62,500 nt of DNA from Anaeromyces robustus (Eukaryota > Neocallimastigomycota > Neocallimastigomycetes > Neocallimastigales > Neocallimastigaceae). The position numbers and the translations under genes were made by a program. Position 1 is the first letter of the stretch; the number at the start of each line of letters is the position of its first letter. The notes below the pieces were generated by a model. It was given only the letters and a program-made list of their open reading frames with translations. It was not told the DNA's origin and did not search any database. Location of the stretch: positions 57,501 to 120,000 of the forward strand of contig MCFG01000044.1 of assembly GCA_002104895.1 (NCBI GenBank), in the 5' to 3' direction. Of the stretch, positions 11,801 to 25,593 are shown piece after piece.

Positions 11801-13949
11801 AAATAATATAATAGGATGATAATAATAATAGATATCAATAGAGTGATAATTAGGTATTACAAAGGATAGGAACAATAAAATAAAGAAAAAAGAAATATTA
11901 TTTTTTATCTTTTATTTTTCATTTTATATTTTTTATTTTTTTTAATTTAGAAATTTAAATCATAATTTATATAATTATTTTATTTTGAAAAAAAAATTGT
12001 TATAATTTTATAAAGTATTTATTTAATGCTTAATGTTTAATGTTTAATGTTTAATAAGTAGGTTGAATTTGAATAATTAAAACGACTTTCAAAATAGAAA
12101 AGATATTCATTTTAATTATTTTAATTATTTTAATTGTTTTAATAATTAAAATAAATATCTTTTCTATTTTGAAAGTCAAGGAAATACTGATTCATATTAT
12201 ATATAGGCTATTAAATAGGTTAGAATAAATAATTTCATTTCTTCTTTATATATATATATACATAATCCTATCTTTATACATAATTAATTATTTTATAAAT
12301 CCTATCTTCTATATATATTAAAATATTTTTTTTAATTACTCTATTTATATAATAACAAAGACAAATAAAAGAAGAAAATAAAGAATAATATAAAGAATAA
12401 TACTTTTTTTTATCTTTTTTAGATAATTTCAAAATAATTATTTATATCAACCATATATTTCAATTATATTATAAATAAAATAATTAATTTTGTTAATAGA
12501 ATTATAAATAATTGACAGAATTTAATAATATGGAATATAAAAAAAAACAGATATAATTTTAATGACAGTAATTATCAAAAGTACTAATGACGTTATGATA
12601 AATCATAAAATATTTAAATATTTAACTTAATTATGAAAAAGATTTAAATAGATTAGCATAATTAAAAGTTTATAATTATTTTAAATATTTAAGTATTACA
12701 TTGTTTGTATAAAAATTTATTTTCTTTTTTTTTTCTTTTTTTTTTCTTTTTTTTTTTTTTAAAAATAAAAGAATTATTATATGTATTTTTTTTATATAGT
12801 TTGTATTGTATTGTTATCCTTTTTTATATATATAATATTCTTTCTATAAAATATATAAATTTTTTTTTTGATTTTATATAGTTATTTATAAAAAAAAAAC
12901 AAACAAATATCTAATATGTATATAAATATATAAAAATGTCAAAAAAAATAATATAAAAATATGTATAGAAATGTGATATAAAATATGAAAAAGTACTCTA
13001 ATTAAAGAAAGAAGAGAATTATTTTTTTTTTAAAAGAAAAAAAATCGCAGATCAAAAAAATTTATTCCAGATTAAAATTATTGATAGAATTTTCTATAAA
13101 ATATAAAATTAAAATTAAATCTTTTTTAAATGTTTAAAAAAAAATTATTTTAAAATTATTTTTATTTTTACCATCTTAGAAAAGAATAATAAACTAAGTA
13201 AAAAAAAAAAAAAAAAAAAACTTTTTTTTGTTAGTTGATACTAACATAAAAAATATATTATGTTAAAACAATAAAACAATAATATATAAATATTATTTAA
13301 TAATTTTAAATAATATTTAATAATTTTAAATAATATTTAATATTTAAAAGAAATAATATTTATATTTATATTTATATATTTTAACTTTTCTTAAATACAA
13401 TAATTAATTTTATTTAATAATGGAAATTGTATAAAAATTAAAATATGATTTAATAATTTTTTTTTTATGGAAACTTTTTAAAATTTTTACTTTTATAAAA
13501 TTATATATATAAATATATTTTTAATTTTCCTTTCTTTTATTTTTATTATTTTTTTTTATTTTTATTTTTATTTTTAATTTTTAATTTCTATATTTTTCTT
13601 ATTATATATATTATAAAGTTTGATTAATTATTTAAATTTAAGAAATTGATAAAACTTGATAAAGATAAACATTTCTATAATAAAAATGATAAAAAATAAT
13701 GTTTATTATTTAATCCTAAAAGTTTTGAATAGAATCTTCATATGCATTTTAATTCTATTTTGATTAATAATTATGAAGAAAAGTTAAAAAAAAAAATTTT
13801 TTTTTACTGTATAATAAAAAAGAATAAAATTCAAATAAAAAAAGGAAATAATAATAATATTAATAAAAAATATATATATATAAATAATAATAAAAATATA
13901 TGTAAATATAAATTTTATATAATTTTATCATCAGATAATTAAAAATAAT
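7543..13949. other. Long gene-free AT-rich region
   Basis: About 6.4 kb separates the divergently transcribed CE6 gene (-) and MATH/SH3 gene (+). It holds poly-A/T, (TTTA)n at about 8813-8880, short ATT/TAA runs (8338-8390, 9830-9880, 11500-11525), many ATTATA/TATAAT palindromes and one exceptional long hairpin at 12084-12177. No ORF has protein-like composition. The short ORFs at 8757, 9735 and 13742 are Ile/Tyr/Phe-rich or Lys/Asn-rich artefacts. Promoters of both flanking genes should lie at the two ends, but I cannot point to specific elements. Confidence 0.7.
12084..12177. repeat. Long near-perfect inverted repeat (37-bp arms, 20-nt loop)
   Basis: The left arm 12084-12120 starts gactttcaaaatagaaaaga. 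It is the reverse complement of the right arm 12141-12177 except for one base, near position 25 of the arm. The loop 12121-12140 is T/A-rich. It lies in otherwise gene-free DNA about 1.8 kb before the MATH/SH3 gene. Candidates are a MITE-like relic, a small-RNA precursor hairpin or a cruciform-forming element. Confidence 0.85.
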
Positions 13950-14003
13950 ATGAATGTAGCAATTAGTGAAAAATTAACAGAAAATATTAAAGGTAATAAT
14001 AAT

Positions 14004-14055
<52 letters not shown>

Positions 14056-16785
14056 TAATAATAGTAATTAATAATATTAAATAATAATAATACTATTATC
14101 GTATTATTATTATTATTATTTAAAATTTATATATATGTACAATAAAATTATTAAAACAAAAAATGAAATGTGAAATTTATTTAATAGATATAAAGTTGAA
14201 ATTAATTTCTATTTTATTTTATTGTATATTTATTATATAATATATATTATTATATTTTAATTTAGAAAGATATATTGATAAATTAAAAAATTTAATTGAA
14301 AATGATACAGAAGATAAACTTTTAAGTGAAGATTTTTTTGAATTGGAAATAAATGATTTTAATAAATTCAATAATTATAATGGAGAATTTAATAAAGATG
14401 TCAATATTGATGATTATCAATGGTAAAAACTATTGATAATTTAATAATAATAATAATAATAACTAATAATAATAACTAATAATAACTAATAATAATAATA
14501 ATAATTAGGAATATAAAATTTGAATCTCGTGGAAGATTTGAAAGAAATGACAAATATCTAAAATTTTATTTAATAAATAATTGCAATATAAAATATATGT
14601 ATGCAAAATATGTAATCTCTTTTCGTAATTATGATAATTATTTATGTTATACAGCATTTGGTAAAAAAATATTATACTACTATTGCTTATTATAATTAAA
14701 TATATATATATTTTTTCCTTTTTTTTTTTTTTTTTTTTATTTTTTTTTTTTAAAAAAAAAATATAAATATTTATTTATTTTAATAAATAAATTTACTTAT
14801 TTATTAGAACCAATATATCGTGGGTTTAATACAAACAATAATACTAATTTTCATTCTGTTACTAAAAATGATTTTAATGATTTTTTAAAACCATTAATCA
14901 ATGATAATAAAATTATTGTTAGTATATATATGAAAGTTTACAATGTGATGGATGGTAATTTTTTTTTTTTTTTTTTTTTAAAATAAAAAAAAAAGTTATA
15001 TTTTAATAAATTTATTATTAGTATTTAATAAAACTTAAAAAAAAAAAAAAAACTTTTCCTTGGTATTTTCATATATATAAAGATTATATAGATGATTTAA
15101 AAAGTTTAATAACTGAAAATAATGGGGAAATTGCTTCTGATGGTTATTATGAATGGGAAATAGATAATTGGAATGAACTTAGAAATAAAGAGTATAGTCC
15201 ATCATTTACCATTGGTGATTATAAATGGTAAATATTCTAAATATTTATATATAATAATAAATTATTATTTAAATAATATTAAATTAAATTTTTTAATTTC
15301 CTTTCCTATATATTGACAATTCTTTTATTTTCTTTTCTTTTATTTTATTTTAATATATCAATGTATATAATAATTATATTTAAATAATAATAATACTTTT
15401 AATAAAATAATTCAAGGAATATTATACTTTATCCATATGGATATACTAATAGTCATACTGATTATGTTTCATTATTTTTAAAAAATTTGGATGTTGGAGA
15501 AGAAGATTATTTAAATGTTTGTGCTCAATATATTTTTATTATTCATAATTATAAAGATTATCATTGCTTTAAAAGATTAAGTAAATAAATAAACGAATAA
15601 ATAATATATCTATATATAATATAATTTTTTTTAATTTAATAAAAAAATAAAAAATAATATAATGTAAAAGAAAAAAAGAAAAAAGAAAAAAAAATATTTA
15701 TATTTTAAAAAGAATTATAAAATTTTAATAATTCTTTTTTTTATTTTATTTATTTTATAATTAATTATTAAAACATATCAAATATAATATAATATAATAT
15801 AAACTAATATAATATAATATATAATATTTATACATTATATATTATATTATAATTTATTATAATTTTTTTTTTTATTAGAGGCAATTAATTTAGGTCATTT
15901 TAAAGGTTATGCTCCTTATGGATTTTATAAATTTATTAAAACATCGGAATTACATGAAAAAGATGAAAATTGGAATAATAAATCATTAGTAGAAAATAAT
16001 AAAACGGTTGTTGGTGTTTATATACGTATTTTTAAATATAATCAAGGTGAATAAAAAAAAATAATAATAAAAAAAAAAAAAAATTAATTATTATTAATAA
16101 ATTATTCTTATATATATTATTATTATTATTTTATCTTATATTATTATAAATATTATTATTATTATTTTATAGACCATTATACCTTAAATTTAATAGATGC
16201 TATTAAAAATGATGTTGATAATGTTAATAATGTTTCTGGAGAAGGTTGTTATGATTGGAAAATTGATAAATGGATTAATCTTAAAGAAATTGAATTTAGT
16301 CCTGAAATTAATATTGCAAATCATACATGGTTATTATTATTTTTTCTTTTTTTTTTCTTTTTTTTCTTTTTTTCATTATATATTAATATTTCTATTTATA
16401 TATATATATTTATTTAACTAATATTATTTTTTTTTATTATAATATTAATAATATTTTTATAAAAAATATAATGATATTCATCATAATATTTATATTATAC
16501 ATTATTACCATGTCTAATATAAAATATAATCTATAAAATAAAAAAATAAAAAAATAAAAAAAAAAAAAAAAGGAAAATAAAACTAAAGCAAAATAATGAA
16601 AATTATATATCACTTTTTTTAAATAATACTGATACTTCATATGAAAATCCATTTTCTCATATAAGTACTAATTTTGCTATATCTATTCGAAATATTAATG
16701 ATTATTCTTTTAGCAAAAGTATTTAAATATTATTATTTATTATTATTATTATTAATATTATTATTATTATTATTATTAATATTAA

Positions 16786-16845
<60 letters not shown>

Positions 16846-17161
16846 TTTTAATATTATTATTACTAATTATTATTATTATTATTATTAATATGAAATAATA
16901 GCTTTATCATCATTTAATTATTTCAGTAAAACTAGTAATTCATGGGGATGGAGTCGCTTTCTAAAAAAAGAAGATTTATTTACTGTCATGGGAAGGAATA
17001 ATAAATCTTTTATTGAAAATAATTCAACAATTATATCAGTTTATATTCGTGTATATGAATTTAAGAAAGGTAAAAAAATAAAAAAAAAAAAAAAAAATTA
17101 AAAATATTTTTTTTTTTCAATAATTTTTAAATAAGATATATAAATATGTATTAATTAATTA

Positions 17162-17192
<31 letters not shown>

Positions 17193-17764
17193 TTAAATTG
17201 TTTTAAAAAAAATTTATGTAATATAATATATATAGATCATTACATGGATGAAATAAAATCGTCTATACAAAACAGTGATAATAATAATTATGAGGAAGTT
17301 ATTGGAGAAGAATATTATGAATGGGAAGTTGAAAATTGGGATAAAATTGATAGTAAAATATTATTTAGTCCTGCATTTATGACAGCTGGTTATCAATGGT
17401 AAATATTAATAATTATATATCATATATCATATTTTATTATTATTATTATTATATGATATATGCTATGTACTATATGATATATATATATATATATTTAGTA
17501 GTTTTTTTTCTTTTCTTTATTATAATGTTATAATATTTTTCATTTATAAGGAATTTTTTTAAATATTTATTAAAATAATACCTCTATATATATAGGAAAC
17601 TTGAATTATTTCCTAATGGAAATGGAGAACAAGGAAAAGATCATATATCCCTTTATTTATATAATATTGATGTTGAAAAAGAAGAAAAATTTCATCATAT
17701 TCGTACTAAATATGTTTTATTCGTTCGTAATTATGATCATTTTAATATTTTCGATACAAATGGT

Positions 17765-17808
<44 letters not shown>

Positions 17809-18503
17809 AAAATAAAATAAAATAAAACAAGATATTATTTAATTACTATTGTTTTTTTTTATAAATTAATAATAATAATAATAATAATAATAAATACAAT
17901 CATAATAGTAATAATAATAATTTTTAAAATAATTTATATATATATATATATTATAAAATGCAATATTTTTCTTTATTAATTATAAAATAGCAATCACACA
18001 TATATTTAAAGAAAATGATGAAACCTGTGGTTTTCATAAATTTGAAAAAATATCAGAATTATATCAAAAAAATAAATGTTATAATCATTCTTTAATGGAA
18101 AATAATAAAATTATTTTTGGAGTTTATTTAAAAGTTTTTAAATATAATAAAGGTATAATTTAAAAAAATAATTATCATTTTTGTAATCCTATATATTTTT
18201 TAAATATCTTTTTTTTTTTTTTTTAATTATTATTATTATTTCTTTTCTTTTTTTTATAATTAATTAATACATATCTATCTATCTGTATAAATGAATTAAT
18301 AAATAAAAAATAAAAAAAAAGATGAATATATTAAAGAATTGAAAGATTCATTAAAAAGTTCTTTGAATGATGAGATGATCGTTTCTGAGGATTATAGTCA
18401 TTGGGAAATCGAAAATTGGAGTGAACTTAATAATGCAGAATATAGTCCTGGTTTTATTATTGGTGAAAATGAATGGTACTTATATATATATAAATCTATT
18501 TAA

Positions 18504-18567
<64 letters not shown>

Positions 18568-21318
18568 TTATATACATTCTTTTTTTTTTTTTTTAAAAAA
18601 AAAATGTTCATAAAATAAATGATATTGATAATAATTATAAAAAAAAAATAAATATTTTACATATTTACTTTTTAATGTAACTTAATACAATTTATATAAC
18701 TTATATAAATATATATATATATTAATTATCATAGGAGAATAAAATTACGTTTAAATGGAAATAAAGAAAATTTATCTGTATTTTTAGAAAATACGACAGT
18801 TTTAAAAAATTCTTTTCATGTTTATACTAATTTTTCAATAGCTCTTCGTAATTTTGATGATTATTCCTATAGTACAGGTAGTAATAATAATTTATATATG
18901 TTAATTTCTAAATTTTCTTTCTTTTTTTTTTTCATTCCAAATATATAAAATTATATATAAAATTAAAAAAAAAATAAAATAAAAAAAAGTGTTTTTTTTA
19001 GTAATGCTCAAAATTAATTCTTATATATATATATATTTGAATATTTAAATATATATATTTTAGTTCATCGTTCTTTAAATTATTATAGTAAAATTAATTA
19101 TTCATGGGGTTGGAGTAATTTTGTTAAAAAAGAGGATTTATTTAAAAAAAGTGAAAATACAGAGAAATCTTTAATTGAAAATAATAGATTAGTAGTAACT
19201 ACTTATATTCGTACCTATAGATATACAGAAGGTTAGATAATTAAAAGAATAATATTTTTATTATTATATTAACAATAAAAAAATGAAATAATAATAATAA
19301 ATATTATAAATTAAAATTTAAATTTAATATAGAACAATATATGAATGAATTAAAAGAATTATTAGATGATGAAAGTGATAGTCTTGTTGATGAATTTGAT
19401 GATGAATATTATTTTGAATGGGAAATCGAAGATTGGGATAAATTAGGGATAAGGGAATATAGTCCCGAATTTAAAGTTGGTGGATATACATGGTAATTCT
19501 TTATATATTTATTAAAAATTAAAAAAAAAAAATAAAAAATAAAAAATAAAAAATAAAATAAAATAAAATAAAATAAAATAAAATAATAATTTTATAATAA
19601 TAAATTAATTATATTTTAATATTTATATTTAAAAAATATATATAAATATAAAATAAAAAATAAATAAAAAAATAAAAATAAAGGAGTATTGAAATAATGC
19701 CAAATGGTAATGGAGATCTTGGAAAAGATAATGTATCACTTTATTTAAATAATATTGATGTGGAAAATAAACCTATTAGTATATGTACAAAATATGTTTT
19801 AGTTATACGTCATTATAATGATTATTCTTGTTTTCATGCAAAAGGTAATCGTTTTATCTATTTAATTTATTTATTTATTTATTTACTTAACTTACTTATA
19901 TATTTTATTTATTCTTTTTTATTTGAATAATTATATTTTAATTTTTTTTTATGTATGATATTAAAAAAATTTTTTTTTTAAAATCAATATAATCAAAATA
20001 TAATATATATATATTTATTTTTTTTACATCTATATTATTTTTTAGCATTATCATATAATTTCAGAAAAGATAATAGTAATTATGGTTATCATCAATTTAT
20101 TAATATACCTGATTTATATACAACAAATCAATATACAAATAAACCATTGATTGATGGTAAAAGAGCTATTATTTGTGTATTAACACGTACTTATAAAAAT
20201 AATAAAGGTAAAAAAAAATATATATATTTTATAATAAATATATTCAATTATATTAATCATATAAAATAAAATATATTAAATTATTTTATATAATTTTTAT
20301 TATTATAAATATATTATTTATTTTATATTATATGTATAATTATTATATAATTATTATATAATTATTTATTTTATATTATATGTATAATTATTATATAATT
20401 ATTATATAATTATTTATTTCATATTATATGTATAATTATTATATAATTATTATATAATTATTTATTTCATATTATATGTATAATTATTATATAATTATTA
20501 TATAATTATTTATTTTATATTATATGTATAATTATTATATAATTATTATATAATTATTTATTTTATATTATATGTATAATTATTATATAATTATTATATA
20601 ATTATTTATTTTATATTATATGTATTATTTGTTATTATATATAATTATTATTGTTATTATTATTATTATAATTTTTTTTATTATATCTATTTTTTTATAA
20701 TATAAAAGACCATTATATTAAAAATTTAAAACAGGCTTTACAAAATAATGGAAGAAGTAATGATGAAATAAATGATGAAGGTTATTATGAATTAAAAGTT
20801 AATAATTTTGATACCATCAATGGTGACATCAATAGTCCAGTTTTTTCCATTGGAAATCATTCATGGTAATTTTATTTTTATTTTATTTATTTATATTATA
20901 TTATATTATATTGTTGTTATTGCTGTAAAAATATTGAAAAAAATTAAAAAAAATATATTACTTGATTTTATACTTGCTTATTTTTCTTTTTAAATAAAAT
21001 ATTAAATATATCTATTAATTTATCTATCTGTCTATTTTTATAATATAATAAGGAAAATAAATTTAAATATTAATAAAGAAGAGGATAATATCTCAGTTTT
21101 TTTGAGAAATGTTGATGTTGTAAATAATTTTTCAACTCATATAAATATCGATTATGTAATAGCTATATGTAATTATAATGATTATATTTGTAGTAAAGGT
21201 ATCTAGAAATTATAAATATATATATATATATTTATATAAAATAATAATATAAAAATAAATATGTAAATATATTTTATATTTATAATTACTTATTAAATCA
21301 ATATTTAATATTAAATAA

Positions 21319-21349
<31 letters not shown>

Positions 21350-21944
21350 TTTAATTCTTTTTTTTTTTATATTATAGAGAAATCATCATATAGTTATTAT
21401 AATAAAAATCAAACATCTTGGGGATTAAAAAAATTTATGAAAATAAGTGATTTATATGAAATCAATAAATCAAATAATAAATCTATAATTGAAAATAATA
21501 CATTTGTTGTTTGTATTTATATCCGTGAATATAAATATAATAAAGGTAAATAATTAAATAAATTTACCTTTAATTATGTTTATATATATATATATAATTG
21601 ATATATATAATATAATATAAATATATAAATATAATTGATATTAATATATTTATATCTTTCTATTAATTTTTTATTTATATATTTATATTTATAAAGAAAA
21701 ATATATGAAAGAATTAAATGATATGATTAAATGTGATGAAGAAATTGTTGATGAAATCTATTATGAATGGGAAATTAATAATTGGAGTATTTTAGTAAAT
21801 GATGATTGTAGTCCTGAATTTTCATTAAACCAATATAAATGGTATTATTATTATTATTATTATTATTGTTATTAAAAAAATAAATAAATAAATTAATAAA
21901 TAAATAATTATTAAATAAGTTATTAATATTTTACTTTATTCTTA

Positions 21945-21976
<32 letters not shown>

Positions 21977-22499
21977 GGAAAATTAAGATATATCCATTTT
22001 CAAAAAATAATTTTAATTATGTATCGGCTTATTTCTATATAACAGATATAGGTGATGATGATTATTCAAATATACCTACTAAATTTATTTTGATCGCTCG
22101 TAATCCTAATGATTATTCTATTTACGGAGGAAATCGTAATATATATATATATATAAATATTCATAGATAATAATAATGAAATAATGAATAATGAATAATA
22201 ATAATAATGAATAATAATAATAATAATAATATATCTTTACAATTTTATTAATGTTAATATTATTCTTATTATTATTTTATATGATTAAATTACTCAATAT
22301 ATATATCAATAATATTAAAAAAAATAGCTTTAACTTTTTCTTTTAATAAAAATAGCAAAAGTTATGGTTTTGTTTCATTTATTAAAAGAAATGAATTATT
22401 AAAGAAAAATTCAAATGATAAATCCATTATAGAAGATAGAAAAATAGTTATATGTTTATATGCTAAAATTTATAAATATAACAAAGGTTTGATTTAAAA

Positions 22500-22530
<31 letters not shown>

Positions 22531-23765
22531 TAAATTTTTATTTACATTTTTTTTATATTGAAATTATGCAAAAAAAAAATTATAATACATAATAATTATA
22601 ATATATTTTTTTTTTCTTTTCTTCTTTTTTAATGTAAAATATATTTAGAACAATACATAGAAGATTTAAAATATTTAGTTAACAGTAATATATCTAAAAC
22701 TAAAGAGAATATAATTAATGGAAATGGTTATTATGAATGGAGTATTGACAATTGGAATATATTAATAAATAATAATGAAGAATATAGTCCAGTATTTATT
22801 ATTGGTAATACAAGATGGTAAAATATCTTGGAATAAAAAAAAAAGAAAGAAAGAAAGAAAACTCTATATAATTAATATACATATTTTTTATTATTTTTTA
22901 ATTAATTAATTAAAAATAATTTCTTATTTAAAAAAAAATAAAAAAAAAAATATTTATAGGAAAATAAAATTATGTTATAATGATAGTCCAAATTATATTT
23001 CTCTTTACCTCTGTAATGAAGATGCTACGGATAAAAATTCATCACATATTTATGTAAATTATGCAATAAGTATTAGTAATTACACGGATTATTCATATAA
23101 TAAAAGTAATTAAAAATTTACATATATAAATATTTAAAAAAATAAAAAAAAATTCCTTTATATATTTTTTATATAAATATTATAATATTTTATAACATTA
23201 AAAAAAATATATATATATATCAAATGTATATAATTTATTGTTTTACTATTTTATTATAATTTTTATAGAATTGACATCAATGGATTATTTCAATGAAAAT
23301 AATTATGTTAATGGTTGGAAGGAATTTATTAAAAAGGATGAATTACATAAAAAAAATAATAAAAAAAATAAATCTATTATTGATAATAATAAAGTCATTA
23401 TTAGTACTTATATTACAGAATATAAATATACAAAAGGTAAATATACATATACATTATTGTTAATATTGTTAATGAGATATATAAAATTAAAAATTTAAAA
23501 AAAAAAAGAGTAAATAAATAAATAATTGAGTATTTATTAATATAATTATTAATATTTTTTAATGAAAAAAAAAACCTATTTAGAAATGTATATAGATGAA
23601 TTAAAGAAACTAATTAAGGAAAATCAATCAACTGAAAATTATATAACAGGTGAAAATTATTATGAATGGGAAATAAATAATTGGTCTACTTTAAAAGAAA
23701 AAAATTATAGTTCTGAATTTGATATTGATAACAAAAAATGGTTTGTATATATATTAATAGTAATA

Positions 23766-23810
<45 letters not shown>

Positions 23811-23887
23811 AATAAATAAATAAATAATAATATTAATAATAATAATATTAATAATAATAATAATAATATTAATATTAATAAGAATAA

Positions 23888-23919
<32 letters not shown>

Positions 23920-25277
23920 TTTTTCTTATAATTATATATTTTAATTATTAACATTTGTTTTTATATTTAATAAAAATATTATTATTTTATATTTATTAAT
24001 TTTTAAAAGGAAAATATGTTTAGGTAAAAATCAAAGTGTTTCGGATGAATATATATCGCTAAGTTTAATTAATGAAAATGTAAAAAGTATCATAAGAAAT
24101 AATAATATTTATTCAAAATTTGTTTTCGCTATAAGAAATGTTAATGATTATTCACTATTCAAAGCAGAACGTAAGATATTTTTTTTAATTCTTAAAATTT
24201 TTAAATAAAATAGAAAAAAAATTTTTTTATTTATCAAGAAATAATATTGACTTGTTATTTAAATAATAACTTACTTATTTTATATATTTAAATATTAAAA
24301 AAATAAAAATAAAAATAAAAAAATAAAAATAGAAACTACTGATATTACGATTTTTAATAATAAGGATTATGATAACGGTTTAGACCATTTAATAAAAATA
24401 TCAGAATTATCAATAAAAAATAAACAATCCAATAAATCTATACTTGAAAATAATAAATTTACAGTTGGTGTATATATAAGAATTTATAAAGATGATATAA
24501 AAAGTAATAACTTTAATTATTAAATCAAATATATTATTTAATTATTCTTTTTTTTTTTTTCTATATATAAAGTACAATTAATTATATATATAATATAATA
24601 TAATTTTATTAATTATTTATTCATTTATTTATTTTTAATTATATAATAAAAAATAGGCGTAGTTGAGAAAGAAGAAGGTGATCTTGTAGTTTCATTATAT
24701 AACTTTAAAGGAAATGAATATAATGAATTGGATATTCGTAAAGATGAATATTATAGAATTACTGATTGGACTATTAAAGAAGGTTGGGTTTATGGTTATT
24801 CAGTAGATAATAAAAAAAGGAAAGGTTTATTACCAAAAGCTTTTATTAATGTTTGTGATAAAAATGAAAAAGGTTAATATCTTTTTTTTTTTTTAAATAA
24901 TCATAATCATAACCATAATAATACTTAATATATAATCATGATAAAAGCTTAACTATATTAATAATTATATATATTATTATATATATATTATATATTTTTC
25001 AATGATAATAAATATAAAAAGATAAAAAACATGATCTTGTTGTTGCATTATATAATTTTGAAAGAATTAATTCATATGAATTAAGTATTCATAAAAATGA
25101 ACATTATAAAATTATAGATTGGAATATTAAAAATGGTTGGGTATATGGTTATTCCTGTGAAAATGAAAATATAAAAGGTTTATTCCCAAAAGCATTTATA
25201 AAAATATGTGATAATGAAGAAGGTAAATATTAAAATTATATATATATATTAAATTTAAATAAATATAATAAGTAAAT

Positions 25278-25325
<48 letters not shown>

Positions 25326-25593
25326 TTTTTATTTTTTTTATTTTACAATTTTATTTTTAATTGTTATTTTTTAAATTTTATTTTATTGTATTTTTTTATT
25401 TTTATTTTATATATATTATTATATTTAATACATTTTATAATTATTTTTACTAATAGATAATGTTATGTATATTAAATAATTAAACTTAAAATTATCTACA
25501 GATTCAAATCATTTAGATTTATCTTATGATAATAATTTAAATCAAATTAAAAACAATACTTTATCATCTACTTCAAATTTTATTCCATCTTAA
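13950..25593 (+). CDS. 34-exon gene: ten MATH repeats followed by two SH3 domains
   Basis: Rebuilt by hand to 5301 nt, 1766 aa. Exons: 13950-13992, 14266-14422, 14509-14660, 14808-14954, 15083-15227, 15417-15580, 15879-16046, 16173-16329, 16573-16718, 16902-17069, 17236-17398, 17596-17762, 17991-18152, 18322-18475, 18735-18877, 19064-19231, 19333-19492, 19684-19844, 20046-20207, 20709-20865, 21053-21198, 21378-21545, 21697-21841, 21978-22135, 22328-22486, 22649-22817, 22960-23105, 23269-23436, 23584-23740, 24010-24170, 24333-24503, 24657-24872, 25022-25222, 25502-25593. Each MATH repeat spans three exons: one with YYEWEIDNW and YSPxF ending at a split Trp codon; one with WRIKL, SLYL and RNYDDYS; one with SWGWSxFxKKxDL and LIENNxxVVxxYIR. 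Intron phases run 2-1-1 throughout and all introns are GT-AG. Exons 32 and 33 each encode one SH3 domain (VVALYNF, GWVYGYS, KGLFPKAFI). Exon 34 is a polar tail. There is no signal peptide or membrane helix, so it is probably a cytosolic adaptor binding peptide ligands (MATH) and Pro-rich ligands (SH3). Partners are unknown. The start is the only Met able to splice in frame to exon 2, but exon 1 (14 codons) is the weakest part. Confidence 0.85.
20319..20630 (+). repeat. 48-bp minisatellite inside an intron of the MATH/SH3 gene
   Basis: The tatgtataat landmark recurs at 20331, 20379, 20427, 20475, 20523, 20571 and, changed to tatgtatta, at 20619, an exact 48-bp spacing. Copies differ by single bases (tattttata versus tatttcata). 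It expands the intron between exons 19 and 20 to 501 bp, the longest in this gene. Confidence 0.9.
23764..23930 (+). repeat. (AAT)n-rich intronic tract
   Basis: Long imperfect (AAT)n tract in the intron between exons 29 and 30 of the MATH/SH3 gene. It is the source of poly-Asn and poly-Ile artefact ORFs. Confidence 0.9.

Larger units (their letters stand above)
14266..24503 (+). repeat. Ten tandem three-exon MATH modules
   Basis: Module spans including inner introns: 14266-14954, 15083-16046, 16173-17069, 17236-18152, 18322-19231, 19333-20207, 20709-21545, 21697-22486, 22649-23436, 23584-24503. Every module enters and leaves in phase 1, so whole modules can be gained or lost without a frameshift. 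Modules 2-9 match the MATH pattern best. Module 1 lacks the SPxF box, and module 10 has weak third-exon features with no WGW. Modules have diverged in protein sequence, so the duplications are old. Confidence 0.85.

Noticed and set aside
13742-13942. 66-codon ORF just before the MATH/SH3 gene
   Set aside because: Lys/Asn/Tyr-rich, no splice path into exon 2, and separated from the ATG at 13950 by stops.
16197-19930. Short ORFs within the MATH/SH3 gene (16197, 16674, 18421, 19697)
   Set aside because: Parts of real exons read into introns, or triplet-repeat Leu/Ile runs; replaced by the spliced model.
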